Below, piece by piece: positions 17,626-25,833 of a DNA stretch of 35,560 nucleotides. The notes under the pieces are model-generated. The model saw nothing but the letters and a program-made list of their open reading frames with translations. It did not search any database and was not told the DNA's origin. The position numbers and the translations under genes are program-made. The stretch covers positions 1-35,560 of the forward strand of contig CALKCC010000014.1 of NCBI GenBank assembly GCA_938082855.1, read 5' to 3'. Within the stretch, counting starts at the first letter, position 1. Every line of letters starts with the position of its first letter. The stretch is from an uncultured Pirellulaceae bacterium (GTDB lineage Bacteria; Planctomycetota; Planctomycetia; Pirellulales; Pirellulaceae).

Positions 17626-20565
17626 TTACTTAAACAACTCATGGTCCGGATTTCCGCCCGACTGAATGTAAGCCAGAAGATCCAGAATTTCCTCACGTGT
17701 CAGCGTGTTTAACAACCCGAGAGGCATCATCGAAGTCTTACTCGGTAAGATCTCGTCAATGTCATCGGCCTTTAATTCAATGACAGCCGACGGTGCTTTG
17801 GGATCAATAGCGACCGTCAATTGCTTATCGTTTTGGTCGAGTATTCTACCCTGATAGATTTTTCCTTGCAGAGTGATAATCGAATGGGTTTTGAATTGAT
17901 CTGATACCTGTACCGAAGGATCAATGATTTCACGAAGTAGCACGGGCGGACTATAGCGCCGAGCCGCTCCGGTAATGTCCGGACCTAAAATGCCTCCAAT
18001 GTTGCCAAAGCGGTGACACTGAATACACGTTGCCGTTGTGAACATCCGTTTTCCCACGTCAAAAGATCGACCGCTCGGCAGATTAGTGACATCGGTCAAC
18101 AGATCATCAATTTTCCAATTCTTGATAAACTTTCGAGGAGTTGGAGAACCTGTTGGCACGGCACTTTGGATCTCTGCATTAATCAACTCATCCAATGCCA
18201 ATTGCTGACCTTCATTAAGGCCTGTTACAAAATCCTCACGCATACGCTGCACATAGATCTGATAGTGACCGCCACCTATAAAATCCCCCAATGCAGCCGC
18301 TTGCTCGGCATCATTCATACGTGACAGATAAGTTTTGTGACTTTGATTCGTCCAACCTTCAGAAGCGACGCGTAATGTCATCCCGTAAAACAGTAAATCT
18401 TCCTGAGTTTTTGCCGACTGTAGCAATGGAACATAGGCTGAAACTGCGTTGGGCTTTTTAAGATAGACCAACATACGACAGATTTCATGATTCAGGTTCG
18501 TTGACGTGACAGGCAACATATTCTGCACCACTTCACCAAGTTGTTCTCTCTTGCCGTCAACAATCCCCTGCGTTCGAGCGAACCCAACATTCAACGCACG
18601 CAACCAGTCAAGCTGTTGTCGAGTCGTGAATTTCTTCGTCTCCAACTGGATTAATTGCTCTACAGCTGCGAGTTGTCGGTCCTCATCACCACTACGAATC
18701 AAAGCAAGGAGTGATTGAATCGCAACATCCGCTTTAGATTGAACTAACGCCTTCTCAGCCCATTGCTCTACAGGTTGATGCTCAAGTGCAATCCGTGCCG
18801 CATATCTGATATGACGGTCTTCATGCCCTAATGCTTTCCAAATCGAACTGATTTCCTTACCCGCTTCTGTACCATGAAAAGCTTCTAACGCATGACGTTG
18901 AGCACGGAGAGCCTGCGTCTCCTTCCCTTCAACCTCTTGTTGCACATCTTCCTGATCGCCAACATAGGTCACTCGGTAAAGCCCCGACTGAGTACGACGT
19001 CCGCCAATGGTGATATACATGGCTCGGTCATGAGGATTGATGATCACATCGGTTAATGGGAGTGGAATCCCTGTTAAAAACTCATTGAGCTCTCCGGAAT
19101 AGGAACTTCCTTCAGGACTCAGTTTCACGCTATAGAGTTTTCCGTAAGTCCAATCACTTACAAACAGCGTATCCTGCCAATACTCAGGAAAGTCCGCGCC
19201 GTATCCAAAAGTGATACCCGTCGGGGAACCCTGACCAACATCCACCACAGGTGGTAAATTGTCTGTGAAGTATGGTAGCCATTTCCCAGTACCAAAACGC
19301 CAACCAAATTCACCTCCACTAACGACATGGCAAACTCGAGTTGGACGATACCAGGGAGTACCTACATCCATTTCCATGTCTGCGTCATAAGTAAACAGCT
19401 CGCCGTCTTTATTGAAGGCAATGTCAAACGGATTACGGAAACCAGCTGCCATCAGATCCCAATCTTTCCCGTCAGGAGAAACCTGGCAAACCCAGCCACC
19501 TGGAGCTAACACATTGGTGTTATGACCATTGCTACACGGCTGACGAGGAAGCAGTTGATCTTCATCCCAGTTATCGGGGAGACGATACGTACGAATCCCT
19601 TCGGGAAGCGTCGTATTATTGCCAGCCACAACATAAAGCGACTTCTTATCGGGTGACAACACAATGCTGTGCGGCCCATGCTCACCTCCCCGTCCAGGGA
19701 GAAGTTTTAGTGTTTCCACTTTATCCAGCTGATCGTCTCCATCCGAGTCCGTTACCCGATACAAGCCTGACTCATAACGACTGCCGCGATTCACAACCAC
19801 ATACAAGCTGTCAAAGGCATATAGCAAGCCTTGAGCTTCCCCCAGATCGACGTTTATTTCTTCCAATTTGACGTCGCCCGATTTTCCTACCGGAGGAGGA
19901 GTAATTCGAAACAAGCCACCATATTGATCACATACAATCAGTCGCCCTTTGGCATCGGAAGTCATACTCACCCAGGAACCCTGCACACTCTTTGGTACGG
20001 AGTAAAGCAACTCGACTTTAAATCCATCCTGAACGATTAGGCCCGTCGGATCCGTTGCCTGTTCAGCGGGAGGAGCTTCCGAGGGGACTATTTCGATGGA
20101 ACGAATGAGCATACTCATCTTGGCAGAGTGAGGATCAAGTCTTAATGCAGTTAACGGGTCTTCCGTATAGAAGTAGGTTTCATACGTACCTACAGAATTC
20201 CCTCGCCCCGTCATCTTGAATCGCACAGACCGACCTTCACTTGTCCCTGGATTCTTCGGTGTTGTCCAGAAAATCTGAGAATTCACAACTCCCTGAAAGG
20301 ATGCTTTGATAATCAGTTTCTTCCAGCCTGCCGGAGCACTTACATCGGCAATCATATGAGGATCACCACCGGTTGCAGTTATCTGCAATCCTTCATCCGT
20401 CGCTTGTAGTTCAATCTGAGTTAACGGTTTCCATTGAGTGAAGTCCGCCTTAGATTCCCAGACTTTTACCGCAGGCGTCTGCTGTTCCCAGGCTGACAAA
20501 CTAGCCACAGCGAAACACGCAACTAATAAACCCGTAAGCCGTATTCCATTCGATCGCAAAGACAT
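17626..20565 (-). CDS. PVC-type heme-binding CxxCH protein with PQQ-dehydrogenase-like beta-propeller and HEAT region
   Basis: VQDGFKVELLYSVPKSVQGSWVSMTSDAKGRLIVCDQYGGLFRI; GFRNPFDIAFNKDGELFTYDADME; GKRMFTTATCIQCHRFGNIGGILGPDITGAARRYSPPVLLREIIDPS; C-terminal SKTSMMPLGLLNTLTREEILDLLAYIQSGG. Confidence 0.9.
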   Translation of the reverse strand: MSLRSNGIRLTGLLVACFAVASLSAWEQQTPAVKVWESKADFTQWKPLTQIELQATDEGLQITATGGDPHMIADVSAPAGWKKLIIKASFQGVVNSQIFWTTPKNPGTSEGRSVRFKMTGRGNSVGTYETYFYTEDPLTALRLDPHSAKMSMLIRSIEIVPSEAPPAEQATDPTGLIVQDGFKVELLYSVPKSVQGSWVSMTSDAKGRLIVCDQYGGLFRITPPPVGKSGDVKLEEINVDLGEAQGLLYAFDSLYVVVNRGSRYESGLYRVTDSDGDDQLDKVETLKLLPGRGGEHGPHSIVLSPDKKSLYVVAGNNTTLPEGIRTYRLPDNWDEDQLLPRQPCSNGHNTNVLAPGGWVCQVSPDGKDWDLMAAGFRNPFDIAFNKDGELFTYDADMEMDVGTPWYRPTRVCHVVSGGEFGWRFGTGKWLPYFTDNLPPVVDVGQGSPTGITFGYGADFPEYWQDTLFVSDWTYGKLYSVKLSPEGSSYSGELNEFLTGIPLPLTDVIINPHDRAMYITIGGRRTQSGLYRVTYVGDQEDVQQEVEGKETQALRAQRHALEAFHGTEAGKEISSIWKALGHEDRHIRYAARIALEHQPVEQWAEKALVQSKADVAIQSLLALIRSGDEDRQLAAVEQLIQLETKKFTTRQQLDWLRALNVGFARTQGIVDGKREQLGEVVQNMLPVTSTNLNHEICRMLVYLKKPNAVSAYVPLLQSAKTQEDLLFYGMTLRVASEGWTNQSHKTYLSRMNDAEQAAALGDFIGGGHYQIYVQRMREDFVTGLNEGQQLALDELINAEIQSAVPTGSPTPRKFIKNWKIDDLLTDVTNLPSGRSFDVGKRMFTTATCIQCHRFGNIGGILGPDITGAARRYSPPVLLREIIDPSVQVSDQFKTHSIITLQGKIYQGRILDQNDKQLTVAIDPKAPSAVIELKADDIDEILPSKTSMMPLGLLNTLTREEILDLLAYIQSGGNPDHELFK

Positions 20566-20718
20566 GTAATCTGAATTTCCCGATAGTCATTAATGGTGAT
20601 GCAAAAAATTCTCAGGAGTTTATTGTAACGGGATTAACAAGCTCTGTAATAACCTCTCCGTCGCCGAATGCGTGATATCCTGCAGCAATGCAGAAGTACT
20701 CAACTGGTAATAGAATTT

Positions 20719-21513
20719 ATGACTCCACTGATCGACACACACGCTCATTTGGATAGCGATCAATTTGATGGCATTCGAGCCACCATCTTAGAACAAACCC
20801 AGCAAGCGGGTATTCAACAGATGATCTCCATCGGATGTAGCTGGGGCTCGAGTCAGAAATGTCTCTATCTTGCCAATCGTTTTGATCAGATATTTGCTTC
20901 CGTGGGCATCCATCCCAATTACACGAGTGATGCAGAGCCAGGGCATTGGGATCGAATTGTAGAGATGGCAAAACACCCTAAAGCAGTTGCATTGGGGGAA
21001 ACAGGACTCGACCGTTATTGGGACTTTTGTCCAATCGAACTTCAGCGTGATTATTTTGATCGTCACATACGCCTAAGTCAGCAGACTGATCTACCGTTTG
21101 TTGTTCATATGCGGGACTGTGAAGATGACATCCTGGAAATGCTAACAGAAGCATATGAACGTGGAGGCCCCTTACGTGGAGTGATGCATTCATTTACGGG
21201 CGACCCCAATATGGCACAGGCATGTCTGGAGATGGGTATGTATATTTCGTTTGCGGGGATGGTCACGTTTAAGAAAAATGATGCTCTGCGTGATGTCGCT
21301 GCTGACATACCGCTTGACAGAATTCTAGTGGAGACTGACTGCCCCTATCTATCTCCGCATCCACTCCGCAGCAAACGTCCCAATCAACCTGCTTATATGG
21401 TGCACACTGCTCAATGTGTTGCCGATGCCAAGGAAATGGCGTTAGATAGGTTTGCAAGTCAAACCATCGCCAATACTTACAGGCTGTTCAGTAAGATGAC
21501 AGTCCTAAACTAA
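20719..21513 (+). CDS. TatD family hydrolase
   Basis: PLIDTHAHLD, GIHPNYTSD, ALGETGLDRYWD, VHMRDCEDD, VMHSFTGD, ILVETDCPYLSPHPLRSKRPNQP. The ORF is open from 20668 but the ATG at 20719 fits the family N-terminus. Confidence 0.92.
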   Translation: MTPLIDTHAHLDSDQFDGIRATILEQTQQAGIQQMISIGCSWGSSQKCLYLANRFDQIFASVGIHPNYTSDAEPGHWDRIVEMAKHPKAVALGETGLDRYWDFCPIELQRDYFDRHIRLSQQTDLPFVVHMRDCEDDILEMLTEAYERGGPLRGVMHSFTGDPNMAQACLEMGMYISFAGMVTFKKNDALRDVAADIPLDRILVETDCPYLSPHPLRSKRPNQPAYMVHTAQCVADAKEMALDRFASQTIANTYRLFSKMTVLN

Positions 21514-21564
21514 TTGGCACGGTTCGCCTAAAAAAGAGAGGCGGAAGGTTGGACAGATACTAAC

Positions 21565-21996
21565 TTAAGCGTCAGCAACTTCACCCGCTACAATTTCCTG
21601 GAATGTTTCCAAGTGAGCCTGAGCATTCCCGAGTACTTCTTCAGCGATCGCACGATCCCGTGTATCGGCTTCCAGTGAATCAACACACTGTTGAATGACG
21701 TCGATATCGTCTTGCTGAGTCACAATCATGAGGTTTAGGAAGTAATCCAAAGAAACGTCATGCAGGCTTGTGTAGGTAAGTGGAAACGCTCCTGGCTGTA
21801 CGATTCCACCGAGCTCTAAGATACGCTCGCCAAGAACCTTGACGCTATGCTCCTGATCTTCAATAGCATCGTTAACCAATGCCATTGCTTCTTCCTGTCC
21901 ATGAGCAACCCATGGTTCCGCATATTTGACGTAGGCTACCAGGGACGCATTGTATACGCCAAGAATACGATTCAGGATATCAATTGTATTATTCAT
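21565..21996 (-). CDS. Ferritin-like (bacterioferritin-like four-helix) protein
   Basis: NRILGVYNASLVAYVKYAEPWV, IEDQEHSVKVLGERILELGG, DRAIAEEVLGNAQAHLETFQEIV resemble bacterioferritin helices A, B and D, with incomplete metal ligands. Confidence 0.6.
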   Translation of the reverse strand: MNNTIDILNRILGVYNASLVAYVKYAEPWVAHGQEEAMALVNDAIEDQEHSVKVLGERILELGGIVQPGAFPLTYTSLHDVSLDYFLNLMIVTQQDDIDVIQQCVDSLEADTRDRAIAEEVLGNAQAHLETFQEIVAGEVADA

Positions 21997-22021
21997 AGTT
22001 TTACTATCTCTGATCTCACGC

Positions 22022-23860
22022 CTAGCTGATAAAGTGCTTCACAGCTTCGTCAGCAAATCCGGCAACCCATTGCCAGCACACGATTAAGAACACTGTTGGA
22101 ATGGAAACTACCACTACGTAAGCCATTTCAATACGACCTACTGGTCGGTCGCCTAAGTGATGTGATTCATCAGGTTCGCCCATCACCATCGTTTTAATTA
22201 CCCCGAGGTAATAAAAGAGGCTAATGGCTGTGTTCAAACCACCGGCGATCAACAGAACAAGTAATGCACTTGAACCTGCTGTGCTATACCCATCGGCTAA
22301 TGATGCGAATATGGCAAATTTGCCGAGGAATCCTGAGAGGGGTGGCAGACCAACCAAGCTGAAGAAAATGAGAGCCAGGCAAATGACCAGCACTGGGCGA
22401 CTCTTTACCATGCCCGAGTAATCTTCGATTTCTTCACTTCCCACATAGTTACGCAGGAACGCGATAATCGAGAAAGCTCCCAGATTCAGGAAGACGTACA
22501 CAACAATGTATTGGATTAAGGCACTCGCTGCCTGCTCAGCACCGTTGTTGTCTGTACCCAACATCATCATCAACGGTGTAACAGCCATCATCATATAGCC
22601 AGCATGTGCAATCGTTGAATAGGCCAGCAGGCGTTTGATATTCTTTTGACCGTATGCGGCCAGATTACCAAAGGTCGCTGTGATCACAGCAAAGAAGGCA
22701 ATCAGTAACCCGATGAAATTTCGAACCGGACTGAGTGCTTCGTCGTGGGCCTGTTTGATTTCCAGACGTGGGTCAACTGCTTCAACCACTTCCGCTTCGG
22801 TCGCTGGAGCTTCCGTTTCCGCGTTAGCCTGGGCTTCCACAGGTTCGGATGATTTTACGTCGATGTCCTCATCACTTCCACTAACCGCTTCATCTTCCAG
22901 AGATACTAAGTGGGTTGGAACGAGGTCCGTCTGAACTGTCTCCTGATGTGCCTCAACTGTCTGTTGAATCGCCTGAGGTGCTTCAATTTCAGATAGAGGT
23001 ACCGACCCCAATCCCACAGCTAATCGAAGCAATAGTGCCAATGCTGCTGCTTTAGAAGCGACACTCAGAAATGCATTTACTTCCGCACAGGCACCATGGA
23101 ATACGTCAGGAGCCCAGAAGTGAAATGGCACAGCAGAAAGCTTAAAGGCGATTCCCACAGAAATCATCACAGCGGCAAGGCAAAGTACGGCTTGTTCGCC
23201 AAGACCAGCCTGAGGAATGATTTGAGCCAGTTCCAGTGCCATCGTAGGCAAATGAGCTGTACCTGAGAGTCCAACCAGCAAGGAAATACCGTACAACATG
23301 ACACCAGCGGCACCAGCACCATAGATCGCATATTTCAATGCCGATTCACTTCCTCGTTTACGTCCCTTAATTAGCCCTGCTAGCACATAGGATGGAACAC
23401 CTGCCATTTCGATGGCCAGAAATACAATCAGCAAGTGATTCGCCGAAGCCATCAGACACATGCCTAAGGTTGAGCCGAATACCAGTGAATAAACATCGGC
23501 ACCGTCTTCCTTGTCCGGTACGCCGGAGATCTTAGTAAAGATCAGAAATAGTACCAGGAATAGCATCAGGATCGATCGAATCGCAATCGTCAATCCATCA
23601 TGAACCAACAGCCCCGTGAATAACTCTTCACTTTCAACATTGCCTCCGCAAAGCTGAAGTGGATTACTTGAAACCAGTCCGACCACAGCGCCGGCCAAAG
23701 CAACCCAAAACAGATCGAGTTTGGTGGTGACCAACCGCACTGCCAGAAACAACGCAATAAACACACATAGTGTGATCTCGGGCATAAACAACCCCAGACT
23801 GTTGGCTGAATCAGCCTTCAGTGCGTCGATTAAATTATAAAAGTCCGTTGTCGATTCCAT
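22022..23860 (-). CDS. nuoN: NADH-quinone oxidoreductase subunit N
   Basis: Position in the nuo operon; HFWAPDVFHGACAEVNAFLSVASK, AAYGQKNIKRLLAYSTIAHAGYMM, FSLVGLPPLSGFLGKF. Confidence 0.93.
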   Translation of the reverse strand: MESTTDFYNLIDALKADSANSLGLFMPEITLCVFIALFLAVRLVTTKLDLFWVALAGAVVGLVSSNPLQLCGGNVESEELFTGLLVHDGLTIAIRSILMLFLVLFLIFTKISGVPDKEDGADVYSLVFGSTLGMCLMASANHLLIVFLAIEMAGVPSYVLAGLIKGRKRGSESALKYAIYGAGAAGVMLYGISLLVGLSGTAHLPTMALELAQIIPQAGLGEQAVLCLAAVMISVGIAFKLSAVPFHFWAPDVFHGACAEVNAFLSVASKAAALALLLRLAVGLGSVPLSEIEAPQAIQQTVEAHQETVQTDLVPTHLVSLEDEAVSGSDEDIDVKSSEPVEAQANAETEAPATEAEVVEAVDPRLEIKQAHDEALSPVRNFIGLLIAFFAVITATFGNLAAYGQKNIKRLLAYSTIAHAGYMMMAVTPLMMMLGTDNNGAEQAASALIQYIVVYVFLNLGAFSIIAFLRNYVGSEEIEDYSGMVKSRPVLVICLALIFFSLVGLPPLSGFLGKFAIFASLADGYSTAGSSALLVLLIAGGLNTAISLFYYLGVIKTMVMGEPDESHHLGDRPVGRIEMAYVVVVSIPTVFLIVCWQWVAGFADEAVKHFIS

Positions 23861-23920
23861 TGGATTATTAAACTTCTGGAAAAATTTCTATTATCACAAG
23901 TCCGTGATTAAATGTGTTTG

Positions 23921-25750
23921 CTAATTGGCAACAGCCACTTCTGTAAGATCCGAAGTTGCTGCCGTCTCACCTTCGCCATGTTCGTCGGCAGCTTCTTCAC
24001 CCTCTTCACCGTGACCATCTTCCGATGCTTCTTCGGCATGTTCTGCTTCGTCTGATTCTTCAGCCGTGGCTAAGGTTTGTTCATATCCTTCTCGCCACTC
24101 ATTCAGCGAAGTAACCTGCTGATCAACAGTTTCATCCATGTACTTGATCAGCGTATTTGGAAAGACTCCAAAGATGATAGCTAAGACCAACAGAATCGCT
24201 CCGGTCGAGAATTCCCGTCCGTTGATTGGCTTGATTTCTTCAGCGTGCGGGCCTTTGTACTCAGGGCCAAGATAAACACGTTGTAAGGTCCAGAGAATAT
24301 ATCCCGCAGTGAAGATGACAACCGAGGCAGAGATTATGGCCAGTAGCGGGCTAAATCGCCAGACACTAAGAACAACCAAAACTTCTCCGATGAACCCACA
24401 AAGTCCGGGAAGACCCAAGCCAGCAAAGAATAGTCCCATTGCCAGAGCGGTATATTTCGGCATCAGGCCGTATAGCCCACCAAATTCGTTGAGGTTCCTG
24501 TGGTGAACTCGGTCATAGATAATACCAACCATAAAGAACATACCGGCTGATGAAATACCGTGTCCGATCATCTGGTACATCGCTCCGGTCACGCCCATCT
24601 TCCAGTAGTCACCGTTACCGAGCATCGTCCAGACACCGAAACCGACGACTACATAGCCCATGTGACTGACCGAACTATAAGCGACCACTCGCTTGAAGTC
24701 GGTTTGAGCCAGAGCCGCGAAGGCTCCATAGACCATACTGGCTACACCAAGACCAACCACAACGTAGGATAACTCTAAACCACCGGCCGGACAGATTGGG
24801 TAACAAATACGGATGATTCCGTAGCCCCCCATCTTCAACAGCACACCGGCAAGAATCATCGAAATTGGAGTTGGAGCTTCCACGTGAGCGTCAGGCAACC
24901 AGGTGTGAACCGGTATCGATGGCACTTTCACAATGAAACCGATAAACAGCAACAAGAAACACCACCACTGTAATTCAGCACTAAAGCAGTCCGTGGTTTG
25001 AGCTAATTCGGCGAGTGCAACCAGATTAAACGTGTGAACAGCTGTTCCACTCTTTATACCTGCCGCCACACTCTTAGTCACGTCCGCATTGATTACGTCA
25101 TTAGCAACCAACTCTTGCAGATTAGCGGGAGCAAGTTGGGTCAGGTCACTGTTGAAGTAGATCATCAAGATGGCGATCAACATCAGAACTGAACCGAGCA
25201 AGGTATAGAGGAAGAACTTAATCGCTGCATATTCACGACGTGGTCCCCCCCAAATTCCAATTAGGAAATACATCGGCAACAGCATGACTTCCCAGAACAC
25301 ATAGAAAAGGAAGAAGTCGAGTGCTAGGAAGACACCGATCATCCCCGTTTCTAGTAGCAGGAATAGAACACAGTATGCCTTAACATGCTTTTTGATGGAC
25401 CAGCTAGCCAGAATTGCCAGGATACTCACACCAGTGGTGAGTAGAACCAATGGAAAACTAATTCCATCGATGCCCATGGCATATTCAATATCGAATGCGG
25501 GTATCCAGGAGATGCTAAATGCATGTTGCATCGATCCGATGCTCTCATCAATCGCGGAACTGTCATTTAAGACAAACGCTGCAAGGCTAACCACGAAAGT
25601 TAGAATCCCGACCCCAAGCGTAAACCCCAGAAGGAAATTCTGGTTGTCCTTCGCGTTCACACCGTTTTCATCCTTTTTGCTAGGAAAACAGGCGACCGCG
25701 AGTGCTCCGAGAGTCGGTAAAAATACAATTAAGCTAATGAGTAGTTCCAT
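23921..25750 (-). CDS. nuoM: NADH-quinone oxidoreductase subunit M
   Basis: MGIDGISFPLVLLTT, FFLFYVFWEVMLLPMYFLIGIWGGPRREYAAIKFFLYTLLGS, VPSIPVHTWLPDAHVEAPTPISMILAGVLLKMGGYG. Confidence 0.96.
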   Translation of the reverse strand: MELLISLIVFLPTLGALAVACFPSKKDENGVNAKDNQNFLLGFTLGVGILTFVVSLAAFVLNDSSAIDESIGSMQHAFSISWIPAFDIEYAMGIDGISFPLVLLTTGVSILAILASWSIKKHVKAYCVLFLLLETGMIGVFLALDFFLFYVFWEVMLLPMYFLIGIWGGPRREYAAIKFFLYTLLGSVLMLIAILMIYFNSDLTQLAPANLQELVANDVINADVTKSVAAGIKSGTAVHTFNLVALAELAQTTDCFSAELQWWCFLLLFIGFIVKVPSIPVHTWLPDAHVEAPTPISMILAGVLLKMGGYGIIRICYPICPAGGLELSYVVVGLGVASMVYGAFAALAQTDFKRVVAYSSVSHMGYVVVGFGVWTMLGNGDYWKMGVTGAMYQMIGHGISSAGMFFMVGIIYDRVHHRNLNEFGGLYGLMPKYTALAMGLFFAGLGLPGLCGFIGEVLVVLSVWRFSPLLAIISASVVIFTAGYILWTLQRVYLGPEYKGPHAEEIKPINGREFSTGAILLVLAIIFGVFPNTLIKYMDETVDQQVTSLNEWREGYEQTLATAEESDEAEHAEEASEDGHGEEGEEAADEHGEGETAATSDLTEVAVAN

Positions 25751-25833
25751 TTTTTAACTCTTCCAATGGTGTTGAAGCCATTGCTTCGTGTGGAATGAAA
25801 AAGTGTGTTCTTCTAGTTAGTTTTCAAGTGAGT

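Noticed and set aside
21514-21564. Short CGCCT...AGGCG inverted repeat between tatD-like and ferritin-like genes
   Set aside because: Stem of only about 5 bp; possible bidirectional terminator but too weak to call.
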